A model generated the notes under the pieces. That model searched no databases, had not been told where the DNA came from, and was given only the letters and a program-made list of their open reading frames with translations. Of a DNA stretch of 39,660 nt, positions 16,310 to 25,168 are shown piece after piece. Position 1 is the stretch's first letter. The number at the start of each line of letters is the position of its first letter. This stretch comes from a virus: IMG/VR virus record IMGVR_UViG_3300020470_000057, positions 1-39,660 of that record. The stretch is one strand, 5' to 3'. The position numbers and the translations under genes are program-made.

Positions 16310-19300
16310 CTATGTATTTGTTGGTGCAGGATTTACTTTAAATCCATCATCGTTATAATCTGTACCTATTCTTTCAGAATCTGTTACATTATGTACTGCT
16401 CCAAGTAATTTTTGTTGTTTACCATAAAATTTAGTTAACATATGTGGAGCACTTGTATGTATGACTTGGAAAGAAATAGCTGCAGTTACATGTTTTGGGA
16501 CTCTGTTACCTTCCGTGTGTTCCCAAGTACCTGTATCTGGATAACTATAGTTTAAACTTCTAATAAATCCGTGCATTTCATTGTCTTTCTCACCATACAA
16601 ATCACCGAGTCTAAATAAAACAAGTGGTGGTTTAAATCTAAGCTTTCCAGCATTTGGAAAATTTACTTCATCTTTTAATAATCTTGGATAAGCTAATGAT
16701 GTAAGTTTTTCCATTTTATGATATATCACTTCTAATTCGTGTCTTGATTGAGCCATTAATTTTAATGTAAATGTTATATCTCTTGTAGTCTTTTCATAAT
16801 GATAGACTGGTTCATTTCTTCCAATATATTGTTCTTCACCCCAAGTAGGTGCAACATTTTCTGTCAATCCCTCTATAAATCCTCTAAAGAATAAATATGT
16901 ATCGTCCCTTAAATCTTTAAAATAAAGTGGGTATCCGAACTTAACGGCATCAGGATGTGCATCTGGATAAGCTTCATCAACAGTTTTACCTGGTTTTATA
17001 GGTAACAATGTATGAGTGTCACCTAAATTTGCAAAATTTGTAACACCACTTAATGGGTCAGGTATATTACTTGTTAAAGTATTTTGATTAAGATTTCTAC
17101 TTATAGAACCTGTACCAGCTTCAGCTTCATAATATTCTGTATCATTCCCACCAGCACTTATATATGCACTAATCATAGAACCTAATCCGTCATCACCAGG
17201 TATATGACTATATCTTCCAACTTCATATTGGTCTGAATGTTTAATTTTATCTGATGTTACCTGACCATCTTTAGAATATTTTTCACCCCAACCGTCTAAT
17301 GAAGGTGATGCTGGTTTAGAAGCATCTGGATTTTTTCCTTTATAACTTAAGTTTCTTGGATTATTCCAGGGTGACATTCCACCCGCTTCTGTCTGTAAAA
17401 AGTCTTGAGGTAAGAATCTTAAAACTAAATTAGAAAGATTATTCATAACTAAATCTTCAAGTTTTGTAGGAGCTACATTACTTTTATCAGTAAATCCTTC
17501 TTTATTTAAAAATCCTCTTACTTGGAAAGCATTACCACCTAAAAATATAGGAGATTTTCCTTCACCATATAAAAGATTAAGAACAGAAAGTCCAGTAGCT
17601 ATTGCGTTACCAGCTATACTATCACTTGGAACACCAATACCTACAAGTCCTAATGTTGCTTCCCATAATTGCATTTGATATGAATATCTATCTGTTCCGA
17701 AAATCATTCCAGCCATTTTACCAAGAACACTATCACTACCTTGACCAGCGGCTAATGAGTAATCATACAATTCAATAGATTTTGTTATTGATTTTTTACT
17801 CCAAGTATTTTCTGGACTATCCCAATGAATCCTATTTGTAAACCAAAGATTTTGTTGATTGGCTACAAAAGTTCTACCTGCGTTTGTATCTAACCAATCA
17901 GATATTCGTGTAATATCTTCACCATACCATCCAGCAGTTCTATCTTTTGGTTCTCCTACATAAACTTTATATTTGTTTCCGTGTTCTATTCTTGTATCAT
18001 CATCAGGTACATTATAAACTCTAATTGGATGTTGTGTACCTCCACCCAAATCAGGACTTCCAAATCTAATATCAAGTCTATTATCATATATACCTACCGG
18101 ATATCCATTAGAGGTATCGTATAAACTCTCAAAAGTTAAATCACCATATCCAAGTTGTTGTCCTGTCAATGCTACTCCATTAATACTCACAGTTCTTACA
18201 GGACTATCTTCAGTACCTCCACCAGTAGCACCAAACCAAGTATGATTTGGGTCTAAAAATGGACTTGTGTTTGGAAAATGATTATTACCACCATAATACC
18301 AACTACTATTCATCAAATTTATATTATTTGGAGTATCAGAAGTATTATCTATATAACCTGGTATATCACCTGAAGTATATTGATAACTTTCATCAAGACT
18401 TCCACTAAAATCATTTACAAAAACTCCACCAGTTGCATCATAATTCGTAAGTGCAGTTTTAGTACTTACATATCCTTGTCCTATTGGGTCAGTCATATTT
18501 CCACCATCTGATATTTCTCTAAATGAGTGACTATTATTTCTAAATATAGTGTTGTATAAATTTTCACTATCATTGAATAATCCTCCACCATTAACTAAAT
18601 CTGGATTTAAAGGGTCATCAAATTTTGTCCCATTATATAAATTTACATTTTTTATTCCAGGTGATGTATGGGATGGTACATTTATTTTAGATTCTCTTGG
18701 GTCATACTTATACTCATTGTATCCATCAGGAGTTAGTCCATCATTTATTGAAGGTGCAACTTGGTCAGGTATTCCATTCACAAAAGTTGTTTGAAGTAAA
18801 GAACTATCATCACCTGAAAAATTAAAAAGTTGAAATGGAGATAATTCATCATATTGAGTACCACCATATGTATTGACATTTAAAATACCAGAAATTGTGT
18901 GAGATGGTACATTAGGTCTAGCCATTCTAAAATCAAATTTTTCTTCACTTACTTCGTTATTATCATTTTCAAAGTTACCACTTGTTGGTACTCTAACATC
19001 TAATAAATTACCTAAATGTGAACGACTTATCCCATCACCAAAAGTATTTCCTTGAACAAGTAACGAATTAAGTAATGGATTTTTTCTATTAAATCCTGGT
19101 ATAGCTGGGTCTATTTCACCAAAATAAGAGTTGATACCACTCATAAAATCAACTTCTTGACTATCTTCGGACAATGGATTACCTATATTGTCCCAATGTT
19201 TTTGAACTAATGGATTAGACGAATATCCCGTATTGTTATGTTCTATTGTTTTATTCACAAGAATACCAAATGGATTTTGATTAATAACTGATTCGTAATC

Positions 19301-20140
19301 ATTAGTAGAAGTATAATTTATTCCTTCACCTGGTAAGTCATCCAATTGACTATGATGGTCTGGATGTGGAGGTAATGAACCACCCGCAGTATCCTCAATA
19401 CCACCTTGTATACCACCAACATCTACATTGTATCCATCTGGATATTTAGGATTAGATTGAAATGATTGTTGTAATACATCATTCCCATAAATTGGAGATA
19501 AATTTTTAGCATCTGTTAAAAATGGATTATTAAAAGGTTTAATTTTATCGTTATCATATATAGGTGAGTTATTTTCTCTACCACTAAAATCTAATTTATC
19601 ATAAATAACATCAACACCTTCACTTGTTAAGTTACTAATATTTGAAAATGGTGAAATAGATTTACCTTCTTTTTCTAATTTAGCAGAATTATCAAATAAC
19701 TGAACATCTTTACCTTCTTTTTTAGGAGTAGGATTTGATAAATTTACTTCTATACCTTCCTTTTTAGGTGTTTTGTTTGTTTCTGTATTTGGTTCAATTG
19801 TCTCCTTCTTGGGAATATCTTCCATTTTATTAATGTCAGGTGTAGATTTTGTAGGAGTATCTCCCAATTGTTGTATATCAGGACTAGTTTTAAAAGGAGT
19901 ACCTTTCATCGGTTCTATTCCTTCTTGTCCTTGTTTAGTAGGAGTTTTCATTGGTGGATTTACTTCGACACCTTTTTTCGCAGGAATTTCGTTAGGCTCT
20001 ATTACAGTCTTACCTTGACGAATAGGGTCTTTCATCATATTTTCGATGTTAGGTAAATTTTTATCAGTTAGATTTTTTAAAGGTTTTCTTTTTTGTCCGG
20101 CACCTTTATTAAATCTACTTTCGTTATTTTCCTTTGACAC
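16310..20140 (-). CDS. Large repetitive tail/baseplate structural protein, 1276 residues
   Basis: The start is GTG 20140, behind TAGGAGATAAGTA. Residues about 40-160 are Pro/Lys/Thr-rich with repeated TP-x-K and KEG units (for example TPTKSTPDINK and TPKKEGIEVN). Residues 190-620 hold degenerate repeats such as NVPSHTISGILNVN near 410 and NVPSHTSPGIKNVN near 488, about 78 residues apart, plus repeated SPIY-x-ND. A central hydrophobic patch is near 800. The C-terminal 190 residues (TRDITFTLKLMAQSRHELEV, then FKPPLVLFRLGDLYG) look like a compact tail-protein domain. It lies between the tape measure and the LysM protein, so a baseplate or tube-initiator role is likely. I cannot name the family. 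The extended N-terminal part suggests fibre-like structure. Confidence 0.6.
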   Translation of the reverse strand: MSKENNESRFNKGAGQKRKPLKNLTDKNLPNIENMMKDPIRQGKTVIEPNEIPAKKGVEVNPPMKTPTKQGQEGIEPMKGTPFKTSPDIQQLGDTPTKSTPDINKMEDIPKKETIEPNTETNKTPKKEGIEVNLSNPTPKKEGKDVQLFDNSAKLEKEGKSISPFSNISNLTSEGVDVIYDKLDFSGRENNSPIYDNDKIKPFNNPFLTDAKNLSPIYGNDVLQQSFQSNPKYPDGYNVDVGGIQGGIEDTAGGSLPPHPDHHSQLDDLPGEGINYTSTNDYESVINQNPFGILVNKTIEHNNTGYSSNPLVQKHWDNIGNPLSEDSQEVDFMSGINSYFGEIDPAIPGFNRKNPLLNSLLVQGNTFGDGISRSHLGNLLDVRVPTSGNFENDNNEVSEEKFDFRMARPNVPSHTISGILNVNTYGGTQYDELSPFQLFNFSGDDSSLLQTTFVNGIPDQVAPSINDGLTPDGYNEYKYDPRESKINVPSHTSPGIKNVNLYNGTKFDDPLNPDLVNGGGLFNDSENLYNTIFRNNSHSFREISDGGNMTDPIGQGYVSTKTALTNYDATGGVFVNDFSGSLDESYQYTSGDIPGYIDNTSDTPNNINLMNSSWYYGGNNHFPNTSPFLDPNHTWFGATGGGTEDSPVRTVSINGVALTGQQLGYGDLTFESLYDTSNGYPVGIYDNRLDIRFGSPDLGGGTQHPIRVYNVPDDDTRIEHGNKYKVYVGEPKDRTAGWYGEDITRISDWLDTNAGRTFVANQQNLWFTNRIHWDSPENTWSKKSITKSIELYDYSLAAGQGSDSVLGKMAGMIFGTDRYSYQMQLWEATLGLVGIGVPSDSIAGNAIATGLSVLNLLYGEGKSPIFLGGNAFQVRGFLNKEGFTDKSNVAPTKLEDLVMNNLSNLVLRFLPQDFLQTEAGGMSPWNNPRNLSYKGKNPDASKPASPSLDGWGEKYSKDGQVTSDKIKHSDQYEVGRYSHIPGDDGLGSMISAYISAGGNDTEYYEAEAGTGSISRNLNQNTLTSNIPDPLSGVTNFANLGDTHTLLPIKPGKTVDEAYPDAHPDAVKFGYPLYFKDLRDDTYLFFRGFIEGLTENVAPTWGEEQYIGRNEPVYHYEKTTRDITFTLKLMAQSRHELEVIYHKMEKLTSLAYPRLLKDEVNFPNAGKLRFKPPLVLFRLGDLYGEKDNEMHGFIRSLNYSYPDTGTWEHTEGNRVPKHVTAAISFQVIHTSAPHMLTKFYGKQQKLLGAVHNVTDSERIGTDYNDDGFKVNPAPTNT

Positions 20141-20150
20141 TACTTATCTC

Positions 20151-22433
20151 CTAAACAGTATTTGTTTGTAATACTCTTATGTCTTCTTTCGAGACTATTG
20201 TTTTAGGTTCAGCTTTATTCAAAGCTATTAAAGTACCTTCGGTAAATACTTGTTTTAAAGCACTTAAATCTTCGGCAGTTAGACCACCACCACCAAAACC
20301 ACCACCAGTAGCACTTTGTACTGCTTGTGAATCGACTCCCATCACCAAGTCACCTTTACTAAATCTTAATGGAGGTTGTCCAGGTCTCAATACAAAGTCT
20401 TCCGCAGGTGCACCAGGTGCATTACCCCACATTCCCGCATCTCGAGCCACTATCGATGCATCCAACGCTAATGAAGCGGCAGTACCAGCTCCAGGTGCGA
20501 CAAGATTAAGTGCATTTGCACCGGCTGAAGCGAACTCCAATCCAGCACCTGCCCAATCACCTTTGATAGCTCTACCTACACCAGCAGCGACACCAACCAC
20601 ACTACCAAGAACTGGTACTTTCTTTAACCACTTACCAGCACCTTTGAACATTCCACCAATTTTACCAAATAAACCTTTACCTTTTGATAATAAACCACCT
20701 AAACCACTTTTCAAACCTTTAGCCATAGATGTAATTCCACCTTTTAGTCCTTTAGCTACATTACTCATAGTTTTTGAAAATGCTTTAGCTATACCTTTTG
20801 CTAAAAATTTAAGTTTGGAAGCCATCTTCATAAATCCAGCACCAATGAAAGGTAAGTTTTCACCAATCATAGCCAACCTTTCTCCTATTTTTGTAATTGA
20901 ACCAACTATTCCACCCTCACCATCTTCACCGGCTAACCAAGTATTCAACTTTTGAAATTCAGGAATTAATCCACTAGTTATTGTATCTTGCATATTCTTA
21001 ATAGCATTAGTAGTTTGAGTTACTCCACTTATAGCATTTTCAGCTTTGATGTCTTCAATGTTTGCTTTTGACATTTCTTCACCAGTAACTTTAGCCATAT
21101 TATTAACTTCACCTTGTTTGTTCATAAATTTGGATAATTCTGTTACTGATAATCCAATGGCACCTGCTAATGATTTTCTTTGTAATACATCTAATTTTGC
21201 AAATTCAGCTGCTCCACCTAATTGACCTACAACATCTTCTACAGCTCCACTAACATCACCTTGTAATGCTTTTTGTCTTGCAGTTTGAAAGTTAAGTTGT
21301 TTACCTATCATAACTGAAGCTTCAAATTCTTTATTAATTGAAGTTTCAATATCTAATAAACTATCAGTTATTTTTTCAACAGCGGCTAAATTAACACCAA
21401 ACTTTTTAGCATTGATAGCGGCAGTTAATATATTCTTACCACCATCTTTAGTATATTTAGCCATCATCTCTGAAGAGTTAGCTACATCTTTCATTACAAA
21501 TGAAGGAACTACTCCAGCTTGTTCTGCTAATGCGGTAGCCTGTTTTAAATAATCGTCTGTAATGTCTCTACTAACACCAGCAATTATTTCAAAATTCATT
21601 TTTAATTTAGCTGCTTCTGCACCACCGATACCTAAAGCTATTCCTAATTTTTCAGATTGAGCTGCTAAATTAATAGCCTCCATCGCACCCACACCTAACC
21701 CTTCAGCAATAGGTCCTATGTGTTGTTTAAACTTATCGTAATTTACATCAAGATGTGCACCTTCTTTATTTAATACAGAAACTCTTTCTTGAAGTTCTTT
21801 AGATTGAGTAGCCATATAACCAAAGTCTTGACCAATCATATCAGTAACTTTACTGAATCGAGTGAACATTTTAATTGCAAATGTTATCAAAGCAACAAGT
21901 ATAGTAAACGGATTCATTATAAATCCAACTATCGATTGTCCAATTCCACCCAATGCATTATCTAACGCTTTAGCATTGTCTACTTGACCTTTCAAAGCTT
22001 TTTCGGCCGCTTTCATATTATCAAGTATTTTTGCCCTTAATGGAACACCTTTTCTAATTTGATTTAATTGGTCTATCATTGATTTGGACATACTGTGGTC
22101 TTGACCTAAAAGCTTTTCTTTTATTTTTAATTTCATTTTTTGAAGTCCAAGACCTATCCTTCCTTTACCAATCATTTTTTCAGCTTCTTTTGCAAAAGCC
22201 GAATGTGATTTTTTATTTTTTTCGGAATATAGGGCACTATTAGACAATCCTTCTTCTACTTGTGCTATAGAACTGAACATAGCTTTGGCAGTAGTGTTCA
22301 TATCCTTAAACCCTTTGCCGGCTTCTGCAACTGTCTTACTGAAGTCTTGAACTTCTTTTAGTCCAGATACAGTATCCTTACCAAAAAGTTTGTGGTCTTT
22401 GGTTTGTCTACCTTTTTGTCCACCTATTTCCAC
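20151..22433 (-). CDS. Tail tape measure protein
   Basis: Predicted to set tail length and to occupy the tube lumen until DNA ejection. The 760 residues are Ala/Gly/Lys-rich and largely helical. There is a strong hydrophobic segment near 165-190 (GFIMNPFTILVALITFAIKM) and a Gly-rich stretch of small repeats near 570-670 (KGLKGGITSMAKGLKSG-type). The start is GTG 22433 with TAGGAGAACTTAA before it. Position fits: downstream of tube and gp26, upstream of baseplate genes. At roughly 1.5 angstrom per residue the length would suit a tail of about 110 nm, a family rule of thumb and not a measurement. Sequence similarity among tape measures is low, so the call rests on composition and context. Confidence 0.72.
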   Translation of the reverse strand: MEIGGQKGRQTKDHKLFGKDTVSGLKEVQDFSKTVAEAGKGFKDMNTTAKAMFSSIAQVEEGLSNSALYSEKNKKSHSAFAKEAEKMIGKGRIGLGLQKMKLKIKEKLLGQDHSMSKSMIDQLNQIRKGVPLRAKILDNMKAAEKALKGQVDNAKALDNALGGIGQSIVGFIMNPFTILVALITFAIKMFTRFSKVTDMIGQDFGYMATQSKELQERVSVLNKEGAHLDVNYDKFKQHIGPIAEGLGVGAMEAINLAAQSEKLGIALGIGGAEAAKLKMNFEIIAGVSRDITDDYLKQATALAEQAGVVPSFVMKDVANSSEMMAKYTKDGGKNILTAAINAKKFGVNLAAVEKITDSLLDIETSINKEFEASVMIGKQLNFQTARQKALQGDVSGAVEDVVGQLGGAAEFAKLDVLQRKSLAGAIGLSVTELSKFMNKQGEVNNMAKVTGEEMSKANIEDIKAENAISGVTQTTNAIKNMQDTITSGLIPEFQKLNTWLAGEDGEGGIVGSITKIGERLAMIGENLPFIGAGFMKMASKLKFLAKGIAKAFSKTMSNVAKGLKGGITSMAKGLKSGLGGLLSKGKGLFGKIGGMFKGAGKWLKKVPVLGSVVGVAAGVGRAIKGDWAGAGLEFASAGANALNLVAPGAGTAASLALDASIVARDAGMWGNAPGAPAEDFVLRPGQPPLRFSKGDLVMGVDSQAVQSATGGGFGGGGLTAEDLSALKQVFTEGTLIALNKAEPKTIVSKEDIRVLQTNTV

Positions 22434-22443
22434 TTAAGTTCTC

Positions 22444-22740
22444 CTATTTCCCACCAAATCGTTTTTCACCATAAGCTAATAAATCATCAAATGTATCACC
22501 TTTTGCAAGTTTTACACCAAATTCTTTATAAAATTTAGCGTCAAAATCTTGTCTCATTTTTTTATAATCTTTTTCTATTTTGGCTAATTTCTTTTTATCT
22601 TTGCCTATAGTTTTTTTAAGTTTGTTGTATTCTCTTTTTTTAGCAGCTGGACTATTAGGGGCAAATACAGACGCCATAAGGTCAAAAAATCCCTCATTGA
22701 GAATATTTGTTTGATTCATATATGATTTTTTCTTACGCAT
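22444..22740 (-). CDS. Small Lys-rich protein with LNE/G site, unknown
   Basis: The preferred start is ATG 22740, preceded by GGAGAAGACC; an in-frame ATG at 22770 has no ribosome site. The 98-residue product begins MRKKKSYMNQTNILNEGFFD. Residues ILNE followed by G match the T4 prohead protease rule (Leu/Ile-x-Glu, cut before Ala or Gly). The rest is a Lys-rich helix (about residues 33-70) that may form a coiled coil. It is the first gene behind a candidate late promoter and ends 11 bases before the tape measure start. It could be an internal head protein or a tape-measure partner; neither is proven. Confidence 0.6.
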   Translation of the reverse strand: MRKKKSYMNQTNILNEGFFDLMASVFAPNSPAAKKREYNKLKKTIGKDKKKLAKIEKDYKKMRQDFDAKFYKEFGVKLAKGDTFDDLLAYGEKRFGGK

Positions 22741-22765
22741 GGTCTTCTCCAAATACAAAGTTTTA

Positions 22766-22780
22766 TTCATATATAAATAT
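22766..22780 (-). promoter_or_regulatory. Candidate late promoter, tape-measure unit
   Basis: On the minus strand the element reads ATATTTATATATGAA, 25 bases before ATG 22740. It is the best match to a 15-base element found in four other gaps of the structural region. The opposite strand reads the T4 late box TATAAATA, so orientation is inferred from the genes it precedes. Confidence 0.5.
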
Positions 22781-22807
22781 AAAGTTGTTGGAAAAATGTA
22801 GGAAAGA

Positions 22808-22999
22808 TTAGTGTTTCTTTTTCATTTCCTTGTCCCAATGTTTCTTTTCTTCTTTACGAGTTTCAATCAATTCATTGATATAAAATCTTCGCAGGTAAAT
22901 GGGCATCTCATAGACATCGGTATGAGTAAACCCTTTACCATAATGTATTAAAGAAAAGATGTCTTGGTGAACTATCTTACGATGCTCTGGAGGTAGGCC
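22808..22999 (-). CDS. Out-of-frame C-terminal extension of gp26, probably made by +1 (or -2) ribosomal frameshift
   Basis: After a run of seven T in the gp26 reading (23000-23006), the +1 frame is open for 63 codons to TAA 22808-22810. In this frame a TGA lies about 12 bases before the T-run, and no ATG, GTG or TTG occurs until far into the ORF, so independent initiation of the whole segment is unlikely. The encoded segment is protein-like: it contains VYEMPIYLRRFYINELIETR and a charged helical tail. A shift at the T-run would give a 320-residue gp26 fusion instead of the 264-residue short form, whose zero-frame stop comes 8 codons later. This copies the layout of lambda G/GT-type tail assembly chaperones, which also lie between tube and tape measure genes. 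The slip itself is inference. Confidence 0.65.
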   Translation of the reverse strand, partial: GLPPEHRKIVHQDIFSLIHYGKGFTHTDVYEMPIYLRRFYINELIETRKEEKKHWDKEMKKKH

Positions 23000-23771
23000 A
23001 AAAAAAGTCTGCGGTCATTGGTATATCTACCGTGACCGCTTCTCCTTCTATTTCTACTTCTTGTTTCAATTCAATATCTGGAGTTATTTCTGACACCCTT
23101 TGACGAAGAGCCAATGAGTCCCTCGATAACATATTTTGAGCATAAGCATTTATAACCTGTTGTTCATTCGAACCATTAACAGATGTTATAAGATGTTTTA
23201 ATCGTGTTGTAACTTCTCTCGTAGTTCCAACACCGATTTTTTGCATTGATTTCAATTCATCATCTATTCTTTTTTCATCTTGACCATTTAATATTTTAAA
23301 TGTAATTTTATCTTTAGATGCAGGTAATTCTAATTCAAATTCATTTTTTGAATAATCTACCTCTGGTAATGATTTGTAATCAATAGCAGACAAATCAAAT
23401 GTATGTTCAAATCTCTCTTCAGTAGTAGGGTTAGTCAATTCAACTGAATATTCAGGTCCGTAAGCTAGTATTCTAACTGCTATCATAATAGCATTTTTAT
23501 CTCCCAAAAACAAATCATCTATATTAACTCCTGGTGTTGATATTAAAGACGAAAGTAATGTATCAACAACTACACCTTTTTTAATAAGGTTCTGTGATGT
23601 AAGGATATCCTCTTCTTTAGCAGTCATATACTTAACTTCTATCTTTCCATCTCTACAAGGATGTCCCTCTGGATATAATTTACCACCACTCGGTAAATCA
23701 ATTATCTCTGTTGGGAATTTTGCTTCTGTCTTTGGTGCACCTTGAGTGCTTTGATTTTTTGGCTCAGCCAT
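22977..23771 (-). CDS. gp26: gp26-like baseplate hub / tail assembly protein
   Basis: The 264-residue product has the T4 gp26-type start of the conserved domain: EIIDLPSGGKLYPEGHPCRD at about residues 22-41, then IEVKYMTAKEEDILTSQNLIKKG, then DDLFLGDKNAIMIAVRILAYG. In many relatives a Cys-x2-Cys follows this point; here the equivalent stretch (LTNPTTEERFEHTFDL) has no cysteine. T4 gp26 is needed for baseplate hub assembly. The position between the tube and tape measure genes, and a frameshift-ready T-run eight codons before the stop, suggest an assembly-chaperone role like lambda gpG. ATG 23771 follows GGAGG. It follows the H1-like gene in the unit that begins with the lysozyme. Confidence 0.75.
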   Translation of the reverse strand: MAEPKNQSTQGAPKTEAKFPTEIIDLPSGGKLYPEGHPCRDGKIEVKYMTAKEEDILTSQNLIKKGVVVDTLLSSLISTPGVNIDDLFLGDKNAIMIAVRILAYGPEYSVELTNPTTEERFEHTFDLSAIDYKSLPEVDYSKNEFELELPASKDKITFKILNGQDEKRIDDELKSMQKIGVGTTREVTTRLKHLITSVNGSNEQQVINAYAQNMLSRDSLALRQRVSEITPDIELKQEVEIEGEAVTVDIPMTADFFWPTSRAS

Positions 23772-23789
23772 TATAACCTCCTAAATTAA

Positions 23790-23975
23790 TTATGATTTTG
23801 ATTCAGCTACTGATGCTTGTCTGTAGGATGTAACCAATTTTTTAATTTCACCGATAGCCTTTCTTGCTCGACCACCTGCAGCTTTTGTACCTTTATTTAC
23901 AAATTTCTTATGATTTTCTTGAAAATCTTCAAAACATGCTTCTATTTGTTCGTATAATTCATTACTACTTGCCAT
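23790..23975 (-). CDS. Small histone H1-like (Hc1-type) protein
   Basis: The 61-residue product has a helical N-terminal half (LYEQIEACFEDFQENHKKF) and the stretch GTKAAGGRARKAIGEIKKLV followed by SYRQASVAESKS. It resembles short Hc1/H1-like proteins in which a helical pair carries RARK and Y-R-x2-S motifs. Such proteins bind DNA without sequence preference and could compact phage or host DNA. The net charge is only mildly positive, and the gene lies between the lysozyme and gp26 rather than near DNA-packaging genes, so a structural role is possible. ATG 23975 follows GGAGATAAGTT. Confidence 0.5.
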   Translation of the reverse strand: MASSNELYEQIEACFEDFQENHKKFVNKGTKAAGGRARKAIGEIKKLVTSYRQASVAESKS

Positions 23976-23993
23976 AACTTATCTCCTAATTTA

Positions 23994-24479
23994 TTAAACT
24001 TCTATTGCTCTACGATACCACCCTAACCAAAATTTCTCTTGATTTGGTTTATCTATTACTATGTTTGCAAATCGTAACACACGATATGCTCTCACTCTCT
24101 CTACACTCAATTTCTGTATAGAGCCCAATGTAGCTGGTCCTAAACCACCATCTACATCAATTTTGTTTCTGTTTTTAGAATTAGCAGCTTGTTGTAAAAC
24201 CTTAACAGCTCCTCTCCTACCAAAATTAACACACATATCAAAATAAATATGCCTTAATTGTGGAGGAATTTCATCACACTTACCTCGTCTCCAATAGTCT
24301 GTATGATATATTTTTTTAGCTTGTTCTTTTGTTAGATTTTTTATGTCCACATCAGGATACCATCTTTTGGCTATTCCGTATTTGGTCTCACCACCGGCAT
24401 CATCAGGGTCATTCACATAACCACCTTCGTGTTCTAAAACTATTTCTATTATTTCATTAAATGTTGTTAATTTTGACAT
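23994..24479 (-). CDS. GH108-family lysozyme (N-acetylmuramidase)
   Basis: A peptidoglycan-cleaving enzyme with the GH108 signature EHEGGYVNDPDDAGGETKYG near residues 16-35, where E18 is the likely catalytic acid. AKKIYHTDYWRRGKCDEIP follows. The C-terminal part (KIDVDGGLGPATLGSIQKLS) is the peptidoglycan-binding type 3 half that normally completes this family. Its 161 residues are a usual length. No signal peptide or membrane anchor is seen and no holin gene is recognised nearby. Its place between tube and gp26 would suit either the cytoplasmic endolysin or a virion-associated enzyme. A candidate late promoter lies 24 bases upstream, and the ribosome site is AGAGGT. Confidence 0.88.
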   Translation of the reverse strand: MSKLTTFNEIIEIVLEHEGGYVNDPDDAGGETKYGIAKRWYPDVDIKNLTKEQAKKIYHTDYWRRGKCDEIPPQLRHIYFDMCVNFGRRGAVKVLQQAANSKNRNKIDVDGGLGPATLGSIQKLSVERVRAYRVLRFANIVIDKPNQEKFWLGWYRRAIEV

Positions 24480-24502
24480 TTAAAAATACCTCTTTATAAT
24501 CA

Positions 24503-24517
24503 TTCTTATATAAATAT
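24503..24517 (-). promoter_or_regulatory. Candidate late promoter, lysozyme unit
   Basis: The minus strand reads ATATTTATATAAGAA, one base different from the element at 22766-22780. It lies just downstream of the terminator that follows gp19 and 24 bases before the lysozyme ATG. Confidence 0.5.
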
Positions 24518-24526
24518 AAAAAACAT

Positions 24527-24554
24527 AAAAAAAACCCCAAAAAATTGAGGTTTT
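24527..24554 (-). terminator. Intrinsic terminator after gp19
   Basis: On the minus strand AAAACCTC pairs with GGGGTTTT (one G-T pair) around an 8-base loop, followed by further T. Plus-strand arms are 24531-24538 and 24547-24554. It lies 37 bases past the gp19 stop. Confidence 0.75.
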
Positions 24555-24590
24555 TCTTATTGTGTGGTATGATTGTGTGGTTAAATCTTA

Positions 24591-25079
24591 TTAGAACTGA
24601 AGTATTGCGTAATCATATCTCAATGTTAATGATATTTCCACAGGGTCACTTGAAGCCATATCCAAATCACCAAAGGTAACATCTTGACACCAAGCACCTT
24701 TTAACTTCCACTCTTCTACTATATCACCAACAGGTCCTAACACTTGAAATGTTACATCTTTTTTATAGAAATCGGAATATCCGTCTCTACCTGTTACTGA
24801 TTCGTGTGATAATCTTACCCATTCCATAACTGCTTGTGAGGCTGATGGAACAACAGGGTCATATAATGTTATTCCGAGTGTTTGCCAAGCACCTTTTCCT
24901 TTTACATATCTCTTTACATTCATATGTTCAAGAGTAACTTCTTCAAATGTTATTTGTGGTCTATTTGCAGTCTTAACTAAATATGCAGGTATACCATCAA
25001 TTTGCATAAGATATCTATTCTTGAGTTTCGGCTCAAAGGGTGTAAACATTACATCATTTGCATCTACTAATTTTGCCAT
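24591..25079 (-). CDS. gp19: Tail tube protein gp19
   Basis: Inner tube subunit that stacks in hexameric rings inside the sheath. The 162-residue length matches T4 gp19 (163). The N-terminal pattern PKLKNRYLMQIDGIPAYLVK, then RPQITFEEVTLEHMNVKRYV, GAWQTLGITLYDPV, and the closing VTFGDLDMASSDPVEISLTL with LRYDYAILQF fit the tube beta-barrel family closely. GGAGAATTAAA precedes ATG 25079. It is flanked by terminators on both sides and has its own upstream late element, so it appears to be a separate one-gene transcription unit. That suits the high copy number of the protein. Confidence 0.92.
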   Translation of the reverse strand: MAKLVDANDVMFTPFEPKLKNRYLMQIDGIPAYLVKTANRPQITFEEVTLEHMNVKRYVKGKGAWQTLGITLYDPVVPSASQAVMEWVRLSHESVTGRDGYSDFYKKDVTFQVLGPVGDIVEEWKLKGAWCQDVTFGDLDMASSDPVEISLTLRYDYAILQF

Positions 25080-25144
25080 TTTAATTCTCCAATTCTTAAA
25101 CCTTTATTAAGTATATTAAAGTTTATAAAACTCATATAAAAACT

Positions 25145-25159
25145 TTCATATATAAATAG
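25145..25159 (-). promoter_or_regulatory. Candidate late promoter, gp19
   Basis: The minus strand reads CTATTTATATATGAA, 14 of 15 bases identical to the element at 22766-22780. It starts about 10 bases after the T-run of the sheath terminator and leaves a leader of about 60 bases before gp19. Confidence 0.5.
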
Positions 25160-25168
25160 TTAATTTAA

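Noticed and set aside
20179-20955. Plus-strand open frame of 258 codons
   Set aside because: It is antisense to the Gly/Ala/Lys-rich end of the tape measure gene; its Pro/Ala-rich translation is what GC-richer codons of that gene give on the other strand. No ribosome site and no plus-strand neighbours.
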